This document shows, one piece after another, positions 1 through 5,649 of a stretch of 5,649 bases of DNA. Positions within the stretch are counted from its first letter, which is position 1, and each line of letters begins with the position of its first letter. The position numbers and the translations under genes are program-made. The DNA comes from Caldifarciminota bacterium 4484_18 (GTDB lineage: Bacteria; Hydrothermota; UBA3073; NMUJ01). The stretch spans positions 1 to 5,649 of the forward strand of contig NMUJ01000071.1 of assembly GCA_002256535.1 (NCBI GenBank), read 5' to 3'. The notes below the pieces were generated by a model. It saw only the letters and a list, made by a program, of their open reading frames with translations. It had not been told where the DNA came from and did no database searches.

Positions 1-1386
1 TACTTCGGTGCATGTGGGGTAGGGTGTTTCGACCGTTTAGCCAAGGATGGGCTTGGTGATTACCTCGAGAAGTGGCCACATGGTGGTGCCATAGGGGTGT
101 TGGCGTCAACTCGTGCCGCATCAGCGACTGATAACCAAAAGGTAGGGGTGGGGTTGCTCAGATCGATATTCTCCGATAGTGTAAATCGATTAGGTGATGC
201 ATTCCTTATGGCTAAATTATACTCAGGTAGCTACGAGAACTATCAGGGGTTTGGTGAACCCTTGATAAGAATAAGATTGAACAGTGTCGATATAAGTACA
301 TGGTGTTTACACGTACCTGATACGTTGTATGGTGGAGCCGAAGCGCTGATCGAAGGTGATAGCTTACCCAATGGTATGGTCTATATCACTGTGCTATCAT
401 CTACATACATGCATACACATAGGTTGCCGGATGGTGACATAATCACCTATACGATGAGAGGGGCTCCACCATTTACTGGATATAACAACCAATATTTCCC
501 ATACCCTGGCAGGGTGGATAAAGAGATCATCTTCGAAGGCATAGCACCAGTGGTAGGTGGCAAGTTCAGCGTACGGTTTGTCACACCCGCATGGCCATTA
601 TTACAACCACCCATGGCGGGCGATAACGGTAAGATAAGCCTTATATGGTGGGACGGTACCGACAGTGAGGTGACCATAGGTATAACGGGTATAGTGATAC
701 AAGATACGCATGTGATTAACGATACTGTGCCACCAACCATCAAACTCTATGTTAATGGTAAACAACTAAGATCTGGTATGGAGATACCACCATCTTTTAC
801 ACTCTATGGTGTGATAGAGGATTCGAGTGGTATCAATATATTCGATAGGACTGGCCCCTATGCGATACGTATGAGTTACGATGATCCACGATTTTCCGCC
901 CCTATATATCTAAGTGATTACTTCACGTACGATTTAGGTAGCCAGACACACGGTAGGCTCGAGTACGAGGTAAATGTACCACCTGCACTGTCGGATTTTA
1001 CCTTATACTTTTCAGCTTCTGATAACATATGTAATGTGCGGGTAGATTCCTTTCATGTAACTGTAATGTGGGAGCAACCGCTTGACATTACAGAATTGCG
1101 GGTTTATCCCAACCCCGTACGTGGTGATAAAGTTACATTCTACTTCTACTTAACCAAAGAAAGCACGGTATGGATACGTATCTATACCATTACGGGTAGG
1201 GTGATACAGGTGTTGGGTCCGTTCGACCTATCCGCCGGCTATAACGAGATCGAATGGGATACATGCGACTTTATCGGCGACAAAATCGGTAGCGGTATCT
1301 ATTTCTACAAGGTTGTTGCAATAAGGGAAGAACCTGGTCAACGTCTAACCACCAGCAAACTTGATAAATTTCTCATCATCCGCTAA
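1..1386 (+). CDS. C25 (gingipain/PorU-like) cysteine peptidase, C-terminal part, with sorting domain
   Basis: The frame is open from the first base of the window, so the real start lies upstream; the GTG at 97 is internal to conserved sequence. The visible 461 residues begin inside the C25 catalytic domain. GACGVGCFD (residues 3-11) matches the region around the gingipain nucleophile, so Cys5 is the likely catalytic cysteine. GGAIGVLASTRA (28-39) and GEP (85-87, usually GDP) are further C25 landmarks; the catalytic His would be upstream. From about residue 243 there is an Ig-like beta-sandwich with DSSGIN and SASDN motifs, as in PorU-type proteins. Residues 361-461 form a FlgD-like/T9SS-type sorting domain with VYPNPV, an IYTITGRVI strand and GSGIYFYKV. 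Family knowledge: secreted or surface Arg/Lys-type peptidase, or the sortase PorU. Which of these it is cannot be decided from this fragment. Its TAA shares one base with the next ATG (TAATG), suggesting translational coupling with lolD. Confidence 0.85.
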   Translation, partial: YFGACGVGCFDRLAKDGLGDYLEKWPHGGAIGVLASTRAASATDNQKVGVGLLRSIFSDSVNRLGDAFLMAKLYSGSYENYQGFGEPLIRIRLNSVDISTWCLHVPDTLYGGAEALIEGDSLPNGMVYITVLSSTYMHTHRLPDGDIITYTMRGAPPFTGYNNQYFPYPGRVDKEIIFEGIAPVVGGKFSVRFVTPAWPLLQPPMAGDNGKISLIWWDGTDSEVTIGITGIVIQDTHVINDTVPPTIKLYVNGKQLRSGMEIPPSFTLYGVIEDSSGINIFDRTGPYAIRMSYDDPRFSAPIYLSDYFTYDLGSQTHGRLEYEVNVPPALSDFTLYFSASDNICNVRVDSFHVTVMWEQPLDITELRVYPNPVRGDKVTFYFYLTKESTVWIRIYTITGRVIQVLGPFDLSAGYNEIEWDTCDFIGDKIGSGIYFYKVVAIREEPGQRLTTSKLDKFLIIR

Positions 1387-1872
1387 TGCTTAAGGCGGAA
1401 AATATCTGGAAGAGCTACCCAGAGGATAGGAGACGGTTGACTGTACTTAGAGGTGTAAACTTGGATAGATGGACGTGACACATCCACGTTGGGCGATAGT
1501 GAGCTTGCCTACTTACGTAATGAGAAAATAGGGTTTGTGTTTCAGTTCCATCAATTGATACCCGAGTTAACCGTGGTTGAGAACGTGCTACTACCTTCTA
1601 TAATTAAGGGTAAGAAACCGAACCTCAACTTTGGGATGGAACTACTCAGTCTTGTGGGATTGCATGGTAAAGCGTTTCACTATCCTGCAGAACTGTCGGG
1701 TGGCGAACGTCAACGGGTTGCAGTTGCACGCGCACTGATAAACCTACCATCAATACTATTGGCAGACGAACCATCGGGTAACCTTGACGAGAAGTCGAGT
1801 GACCTATTGCATAATTTGATCTATCGAGTAATTAAAGATAGAAAGATGGCTGCGGTGATAGTTACACACAAG
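1386..1872 (+). pseudogene. lolD: lolD-type ABC transporter ATPase, broken: Walker A segment deleted and frame changed
   Basis: An ATG at 1386 opens 30 codons (LKAENIWKSY, then TVLRGVNLD) that match the N-terminal strand of LolD/MacB-type ATPases, then stop at TGA 1476-1478. In the +1 frame, homology resumes at IDGRDTSTLGD (from about 1465) and continues with YLRNEKIGFVFQF (Q-loop), LIPELTVVENV, the signature LSGGERQRVAVARAL, Walker B LLADEPSGNLD and the H-loop VIVTH (to about 1870). The roughly 36 residues normally between these parts, including the GxxGxGKS/T Walker A loop, are absent in every frame. After VTH the frame runs to TAG 1996-1998, but that tail is mcsA sequence read out of frame, so the C-terminal 25 or so residues are also missing. 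An intact LolD would power lipoprotein release from the inner membrane with LolC/E. This copy could not bind ATP normally. The longest translatable piece is 1489-1998 (TTG start). LolD versus another MacB-like ATPase is not fully separable. Confidence 0.85.
1461..1480 (+). other. Deletion junction inside lolD with candidate microhomology
   Basis: The bases TTGGATA at 1461-1467 can be read as the end of the upstream part (GVN-Leu-Asp, frame of 1386) and as the start of the downstream part (Trp-Ile-Asp-Gly, frame of 1489). LolD proteins often have a VNLD-I strand before Walker A and an x-I-D-G strand after it, so the same short sequence may have existed on both sides of the missing segment. From the frame change, the loss should be 2 mod 3 in length; about 107 bases would fit E. 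coli LolD spacing recalled from memory. The microhomology is inferred because the ancestral sequence is not visible. Confidence 0.5.
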
Positions 1873-1886
1873 ATATACAAGAAGGG
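1866..1886 (+). other. Junction where lolD sequence passes into mcsA sequence
   Basis: Up to about 1870 the frame of 1489 reads the conserved ABC H-loop VIVTH; from about 1884 a different frame reads McsA (GQRVCPRCG). The LolD C-terminus, any spacer and the McsA N-terminal half would normally lie between. The exact breakpoint within 1871-1883 cannot be placed without an intact relative. Confidence 0.55.
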
Positions 1887-2204
1887 CAACGCGTATGTCC
1901 ACGTTGTGGGCTCACATACGAGGAGTTTCTACAGAATATGGAGCTTGGGTGTAGCACCTGCTACGAGACGTTTGGCCAATTTATTAAAAACTTATTAGTA
2001 CGTACACCATGGCAGAAAGAGGCACCCCCCAAAGGTGCAGAGATAAGGGATGAAGAACCTGACAAACACCTTCAACTTTACAGATTAAAGAGGAAATTGC
2101 AGGAGCTGCTCGACAAAGAGGCATACGAGGAGGCTGCCAAGATACGCGATAAGATAAGGGAAATCGAAAATGAACTTAGGGCAAAGGGCCAAAAGGGCAC
2201 CTAA
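1884..2204 (+). pseudogene. mcsA: mcsA-like (zinc finger + UVR motif) gene, N-terminal half missing
   Basis: McsA is the zinc-finger partner and activator of the protein-arginine kinase McsB. Homology starts at GQRVCPRCG (from 1884) and runs through TYEEF, LGCSTCYETF, a linker and a UVR-type helix pair (LKRKLQELL, EEAAKIRDKI; about 2076-2186), ending at TAA 2202-2204. CPRC plus CSTC is McsA's second four-cysteine zinc site. The first zinc finger and linker, about 80 residues in Bacillus subtilis McsA, are absent. Upstream this frame runs only into out-of-frame lolD and reaches TAG at 1839-1841, with no ATG, GTG or TTG between that stop and ATG 1938. That ATG lies inside the zinc site, after the first Cys pair, so the only normal product (1938-2204, 88 residues) keeps two of four ligands plus the UVR helices. 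The order mcsA-mcsB supports the identity. A small UVR-only protein is a possible alternative. Confidence 0.8.
2156..2161 (+). promoter_or_regulatory. Ribosome binding site for mcsB
   Basis: AAGGGA lies 8 bases before the ATG at 2170, inside the end of the mcsA frame. It supports the 2170 start, which overlaps mcsA by 35 bases. No other in-frame start exists before the conserved KWW and SDIP positions, which align with the start of the McsB kinase fold. Confidence 0.6.
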
Positions 2205-3216
2205 GTGGTGGGGTGATACTACTTCTGATATACCACTATTTGCGAGGGCTAAACTTGTACGTAACCTTAAAGGATACAATTTTCCCTTGAAAGCGAGCGA
2301 TGACGAACTCGAGGAGGTGTGCGAGATCATAACCTATGCGATCGAACATAGTAAAAAGTTGAAAGAGTTCACAACCTTTAGGGGCGAAGAGCTAAGCCCG
2401 GAGGATCGCAACTTCTTATGGGAGAGGTTTCTCATCAGTAAGACGTTTATCGATTCACCCAAAGGTAAACTCGTAGCTATAAGCCCTGACGAAGACGTAA
2501 GCGTAGTGGTGAACGATCGTGACCACCTTGTGATACAGAGTTTTGCGAATGGGCTTAACATAAGGGAAGCATATCATAAAGCGAACGAAATCGCAAAAAT
2601 ATTGGGCCTCGAATATACGTATTTAGAGGAATGGGGGCACCTCACTTCGTCACCACTTGAAGTAGGTACAGGGTTGAGGGTTGCGATCACCTTACATCTC
2701 CCTGCATTGGTGTTGTTGAGACAATATAACTTTACTGTGGAGACACTTACTCCACAGGGGTTCATATTCCATAACCTATGGGGTACAGGTACTACTGGCT
2801 ACATATTCGTGGTGACTAACGCACTTACTTGGGCATTCCGTGAGGAGATAATCACACCCTTTGAGTATCTTGCCAATGCGCTCATCAAGCAAGAGAACAA
2901 AGCACGTGAGGTTATGAACACACATCTGGCCGATATTTTAGAAGATAAAGTCACCCGATCGTGGGGGTTACTGAAATACGCACGATTGTTATCAGAAGAG
3001 GAGACCTGGACCTACATCTCAGGTATCCGGATGGGTATCTCGATGGGGCTCATATTTTCAGCAAAAGAATTGCCAAGATTTACTAACCTGCTATTGATCA
3101 CAAGGCATTCACATCTCGAAAAACGTACAGGTAGAAAATTACAACAACATATCGCCGAGAAAGAGCGTGCCGAGTTAGTAAGGTCATTCATTAATGGCAT
3201 GGAAGCTGGCAGTTGA
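2170..3216 (+). CDS. mcsB: McsB-family protein (ATP:guanido phosphotransferase fold), probably catalytically inactive
   Basis: The 348 residues cover the whole McsB length (about 360 in Bacillus). McsB phosphorylates protein arginines, marking proteins for ClpCP and regulating CtsR, with McsA as activator. Retained: ARAKLVRNL (25-33), ERFLIS (85-90), a VNDRDHL strand (114-120), VGTGLR (165-170), HLPALVL (176-182), E-x-x-A-R (242-246), LEDKVTRSWG (257-266), IRMGISMGLI (286-295) and a C-terminal ERAELVR helix. The C-terminal match is McsB-specific rather than creatine-kinase-like. Compared with B. subtilis McsB from memory, the catalytic Cys of CPTN is Ser161 (SPLE), NEEDHIR is NDRDHLV (115-121), RGIYGEG is HNLWGTG (201-207, so Arg to His201 and Glu to Thr206), and the phosphoarginine-pocket RDxxRA is AEKERA (329-334). 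It therefore looks like a pseudokinase, perhaps a binding or scaffold protein. The reading frame is intact. It overlaps coaX by 23 bases. The fold is certain; inactivity is inferred. Confidence 0.9.
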   Translation: MNLGQRAKRAPKWWGDTTSDIPLFARAKLVRNLKGYNFPLKASDDELEEVCEIITYAIEHSKKLKEFTTFRGEELSPEDRNFLWERFLISKTFIDSPKGKLVAISPDEDVSVVVNDRDHLVIQSFANGLNIREAYHKANEIAKILGLEYTYLEEWGHLTSSPLEVGTGLRVAITLHLPALVLLRQYNFTVETLTPQGFIFHNLWGTGTTGYIFVVTNALTWAFREEIITPFEYLANALIKQENKAREVMNTHLADILEDKVTRSWGLLKYARLLSEEETWTYISGIRMGISMGLIFSAKELPRFTNLLLITRHSHLEKRTGRKLQQHIAEKERAELVRSFINGMEAGS

Positions 3217-3913
3217 TATAGGTACTACCAAAATCAAGGTGGGTTTAGGTACTACAGACATAGAGAAGGTATGGTGTAAAGATACATGGGAGGAAGCCTT
3301 ATCGATAATTGAACAATATCTGGATAAGGTAACAACAGTGTTCATTATATCCGTACGTGATACCACAGTAAATATAACACCCCATAGAGATAAATTTGTA
3401 TGGTTAACCAAAGAGACACCCACCCCTATACAATGGGCTTATGAAGGATTGGGGGTTGACCGACGTGCAAACGTAATAGCGGGACATAAAATGCTGGGTT
3501 CACCTTTACTTGTAATAGATATGGGGACAGCAACCACAGTGGACTTTCTAATTGATCGCAAACATGAGGGTGGGCTGATACTACCGGGTGTATCTTATTC
3601 GTGTGAGTTTTATCATAAAAAATTGCCACATTTGAACATAAAACCTGAATTCGTAATCACCGGACAGGTGCCACTTATTGGACGTAACACGAACGAGTGT
3701 GCAGCAGCCGGCATCGTATGGGGTGAGGTTGCTCGTATCGAAGGCATTATTCAGCGATTTAAGCAACAAACAGAAGGTGTAAAGATTATATTCACGGGAG
3801 GTTGGGGTTGGTTAGGTGCTAAATTTATGGGTTATCGCTATGATGTTCATCTAACATTACGTGGTATTCTGTGGATTTCATGTGACATATTGTCAAAATG
3901 GTTGGAGTTATGA
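3194..3913 (+). CDS. coaX: Type III pantothenate kinase
   Basis: This enzyme phosphorylates pantothenate to 4'-phosphopantothenate, the first committed step of CoA synthesis, in the cytosol. The 239-residue product has the type III (CoaX, ASKHA fold) motifs in order: an N-terminal phosphate loop VDIGTT (8-13), GVDRRAN, which contains the Asp usually taken as catalytic base, VIDMGTATTVDF, EGGLILPG, and FTGGWG near the C-terminus. It ends with LTLRGILWI, as other CoaX proteins do, so it appears complete; length is close to the usual 245-260. The first motif is DIGTT where most CoaX have DxGNT, so the Asn is Thr, as in sugar kinases of the same superfamily. The region between motifs 1 and 2 is also somewhat short. 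The ATG at 3194 overlaps mcsB by 23 bases, with a weak AAGGT 10 bases upstream, suggesting coupled translation. It looks functional despite its broken neighbours. Confidence 0.92.
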   Translation: MAWKLAVDIGTTKIKVGLGTTDIEKVWCKDTWEEALSIIEQYLDKVTTVFIISVRDTTVNITPHRDKFVWLTKETPTPIQWAYEGLGVDRRANVIAGHKMLGSPLLVIDMGTATTVDFLIDRKHEGGLILPGVSYSCEFYHKKLPHLNIKPEFVITGQVPLIGRNTNECAAAGIVWGEVARIEGIIQRFKQQTEGVKIIFTGGWGWLGAKFMGYRYDVHLTLRGILWISCDILSKWLEL

Positions 3914-4070
3914 ACCTGCACGTAAGTTAGCGATAGGGGTTACGATATCGTTGGGTGTGTTGAAAGAGCTGTATGATTGGAAAGTACGTCACACGTATGT
4001 AAGTTACAAGGATATCGTTGCTGATATATTAGGTGTAACGGTTGCATATGTGTTATTACTTACACACTAA
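3861..4070 (+). CDS. YfiM/DUF2279-like small protein, apparently N-terminally short
   Basis: The 69 residues from GTG 3861 carry the C-terminal pattern of the YfiM/DUF2279 family: LAIGVTISLGVLKELYD (23-39), then SYKDIVADILGV (48-59) and a hydrophobic end. E. coli YfiM has the equivalent SLGASKELWD and SWKDFAWD elements. Family members usually start with a signal or lipoprotein peptide and a DKxxHF motif; here only FHV (6-8) might correspond to the His position, and no N-terminal hydrophobic stretch is present. The frame is closed by TAA 3852-3854 and contains no ATG; GTG 3861 and GTG 3882 are the possible starts. It overlaps the end of coaX by 53 bases. No biochemical function is established for the family that I know of. 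Either a short form translated from GTG, or a gene that has lost its 5' end. Confidence 0.55.
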   Translation: MVFCGFHVTYCQNGWSYEPARKLAIGVTISLGVLKELYDWKVRHTYVSYKDIVADILGVTVAYVLLLTH

Positions 4071-4104
4071 CGTCAAATGTGGCATAGGATTCACTCCTCC
4101 ATAG

Positions 4105-4132
4105 GTTGTAATTTTGCAGACCCGAATATTTT
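4105..4132 (+). promoter_or_regulatory. Possible promoter before the secreted OB-fold gene
   Basis: The 68-base gap 4071-4138 holds TTGTAA (4105-4110) and TATTTT (4127-4132) with a 16-base spacer, resembling a sigma-70 type promoter. Transcription would begin close to 4138-4139, that is at the ATG itself, which would give a leaderless message. The lack of a Shine-Dalgarno sequence before 4139 agrees with this. The matches are imperfect and the stretch is AT-rich, so this is tentative. I see no rho-independent terminator hairpin after the 4070 stop, so read-through from the upstream genes is also possible. Confidence 0.25.
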
Positions 4133-4138
4133 TAAAAG

Positions 4139-5649
4139 ATGTTGATCTTAATGGCTCTCATCCTCTATCCTTATTATTCGATCAGCGAGCTACAGGGTAC
4201 CGGTGATACCTCCCCCTACGTAGGTGATACAGTTACAACCTCAGGTATAGTCACGGGTCTTACGGGAAATAATTTCTACTTACAAGATATGTCAGGTGAA
4301 TTACGTTCCGGTATATATGTCTATAGAGGTGGCAGAAATACACCCGACATACACGTAGGTGATAGCATTGTAATTACGGGGTTGGTGAAGGAGTTTGCCA
4401 ATCTCACTGAATTATGGGTGAGCAACGAACTATTTACGATACATATAGCAGCACGTAATCATAGCCTGCCATCACCTTATAAACTCACTATACCTGTGAT
4501 ACATAGTGATGGTGAGGACTATGAAGGTATGCTCGTACGTATCGATAGCGTAAGTTTCATAGAATCTGGTACGTTTCAGGGTAACACCACATACCATGTT
4601 GAAGACAACGAAGGTAACCAGTTACCGGTATGGGTAAGCAGGTATAACGATTCAATGGTAGGTGCTACGATCCCGGAGGGTTATATAAACATTGTCTCAC
4701 CTCTTACACAATACTATGGGAATTATCAGATTGAACCAAGATCGCCTGCTGATTTCACCCCTGCGGTGGTGGGCCCCGGTAGGGTAAAACTTAACCCACA
4801 CGTGGTGTTCAAAAACGAGCGGTTAACGCTAAGGTTTGACATCATAACTTCTGATACTATTGAGAAGCTCGAAATAATAATACCTGAAGGTTGGACATGG
4901 CATTCTTTGGGATATACAATCTACCCGATACAACCTGTATTGGGTGAGGTCACCCCGTCACATCTATATCTTGACAGCCTAACTGCGATGGATTCACTCC
5001 ATATATATCTTCATGACATGGAACCATACGAGGTTGGTGAGCACCAATTCGAAGTGAAAACTGCACCACCTGGTGGGATGCTGGTCACTGTATCAACTAT
5101 ACCCGTGATCAATGTAATCGATTCGTTACCCATAATACCTATCAGTGAAGTACAGCAACCCGATACCTCAGGTTATGATTCACAGTTATTGGGTCAAATC
5201 GTAACTGTAAGAGGTGTGATAACCTCACCCCCAATGGGGGGTGGCCAATTCTTCATCCAGGATACCACCACAGGTGTAGCCATTTATGGGTTCGACTATA
5301 ATCCACGGGTGGGTGACGAAATCATCGTAAAAGGTGAAGTTCAGGAGTACAATGGGATGACGGAGCTCACATATGGGGGAGATGAATGTTTCATTTTATT
5401 ACGTACCGATACAAACGCTACGGTGATACCTGAGACGTTAAAGCTATCGTATCCAATAACTGAGCAACTTGAAGGCAAACTACTTTGTATACCACAAGCT
5501 AAACTACATACGAAGTTTACACCAGGTTTGGGGGCGGGCAATTTTGAGGTATGGAATGGCAACATCATCATCAATGTACGGGTAGACGAAGGTACGGGGA
5601 TTGATACCTCCGAAATCTATCGTAGCTTGGAGATCGGTGATTACATCAC
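4139..5649 (+). CDS. Secreted multi-OB-fold protein (YhcR/extracellular-nuclease-associated type), 5' part
   Basis: The frame is open from ATG 4139 to the right edge, 503 codons without a stop; TAA 4133-4135 just upstream fixes the start to 4139 or ATG 4151. A short hydrophobic stretch (residues 1-12) may be a signal peptide, though it has no basic N-region. Four beta-rich segments follow. Segment 1 (about 17-105) has SPYVGDTVTTSGIV, FYLQD, VGDSIVITGLV and LTEL. Segment 2 (125-206) starts YEGMLVRIDSV and ends YYGNYQIEPRSPADF. An Ig-like stretch (about 212-320) separates them from segment 3 (334-415), which repeats segment 1 (LGQIVTVRGVI, FFIQD, VGDEIIVKGEV, MTEL). Segment 4 (from 443, LEGKLLCI) repeats segment 2 and is cut by the edge. 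These resemble the OB-fold domains linked to extracellular nucleases and lamin-tail proteins. No nuclease active site is visible in the part present, so binding to nucleic acid or polysaccharide is only possible. A C-terminal sorting domain like that of the first gene would be expected past the edge. Confidence 0.75.
   Translation, partial: MLILMALILYPYYSISELQGTGDTSPYVGDTVTTSGIVTGLTGNNFYLQDMSGELRSGIYVYRGGRNTPDIHVGDSIVITGLVKEFANLTELWVSNELFTIHIAARNHSLPSPYKLTIPVIHSDGEDYEGMLVRIDSVSFIESGTFQGNTTYHVEDNEGNQLPVWVSRYNDSMVGATIPEGYINIVSPLTQYYGNYQIEPRSPADFTPAVVGPGRVKLNPHVVFKNERLTLRFDIITSDTIEKLEIIIPEGWTWHSLGYTIYPIQPVLGEVTPSHLYLDSLTAMDSLHIYLHDMEPYEVGEHQFEVKTAPPGGMLVTVSTIPVINVIDSLPIIPISEVQQPDTSGYDSQLLGQIVTVRGVITSPPMGGGQFFIQDTTTGVAIYGFDYNPRVGDEIIVKGEVQEYNGMTELTYGGDECFILLRTDTNATVIPETLKLSYPITEQLEGKLLCIPQAKLHTKFTPGLGAGNFEVWNGNIIINVRVDEGTGIDTSEIYRSLEIGDYI

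Noticed and set aside
97..99. GTG at 97 as the true start of the first gene
   Set aside because: The 32 codons before it carry the conserved C25 active-site region in the same frame, so the gene begins left of the window.
447..743. Minus-strand open frame
   Set aside because: It mirrors the peptidase gene and shows no recognisable motif. The other minus-strand frames, including 5341-5574, are likewise shadows of + strand genes.
1465..1500. Programmed frameshift or bypass joining the two lolD parts
   Set aside because: Shifting frame here would still leave out the Walker A loop and the following residues, and no slippery sequence with a supporting structure is visible. A deletion explains it better.
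2735..2757. Perfect 8-bp inverted repeat with a 7-base loop (CTGTGGAG/CTCCACAG)
   Set aside because: It lies inside mcsB coding sequence with no T-run. One such hairpin is about what chance predicts in a window this size.
5226..5243. GC-rich 7-bp hairpin (CACCCCC/GGGGGTG)
   Set aside because: It is within the coding sequence of a Ser-Pro-Pro-Met-Gly-Gly-Gly loop between beta strands and has no terminator tail; probably incidental.
4200..5340. Recurring GGTGATA-like short DNA words as a possible repeat array
   Set aside because: They encode the repeated Val-Gly-Asp turns of the OB-like domains, and spacing follows the protein repeat. No DNA-level array or CRISPR is present.

Overview
The window looks like a bacterial chromosome segment, read entirely on the + strand, from an uncultured lineage that secretes proteins through a type IX-like (Por) route. 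A gingipain-type C25 peptidase carries a C-terminal YPNP/FlgD-like sorting domain, and a second secreted OB-fold protein lies downstream. The mix of these genes with a LolD-type ATPase, McsA/McsB-like genes and a type III pantothenate kinase would fit a candidate phylum such as WOR-3/Stahlbacteria. That placement is an inference from gene content, not something I could test.

Layout: (1) 1-1386, the 3' part of a C25/PorU-like peptidase, open at the left edge. (2) 1386-about 1872, a broken lolD-type ABC ATPase gene. Its N-terminal beta strand and its Q-loop-to-H-loop half are present, but the Walker A segment is missing, the two halves are in different frames, and the C-terminus is lost. (3) about 1884-2204, a broken mcsA: half of the second zinc finger onward plus the UVR helix pair, without the N-terminal half or a proper start. 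(4) 2170-3216, a full-length McsB-family protein whose key catalytic positions are substituted. (5) 3194-3913, an intact type III pantothenate kinase (coaX). (6) 3861-4070, a short YfiM/DUF2279-like protein that overlaps coaX and lacks the usual N-terminus. (7) 4071-4138, a short intergenic gap. (8) 4139-5649, the 5' part of a secreted protein made of repeated OB-fold domains and an Ig-like segment, open at the right edge.

Genes 1 to 6 overlap or abut in one direction, so they look like one transcription unit. The most notable features are two apparent internal deletions within about 420 bases (in lolD, and across the lolD/mcsA boundary) and an McsB homologue that seems to have lost its catalytic Cys and Glu residues. 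Either the protein-arginine phosphorylation pair is decaying or has been repurposed here, or part of the region is an assembly or strain-variant artefact. The McsB substitutions lie in an intact frame and are hard to explain as artefact; the deletions are not.
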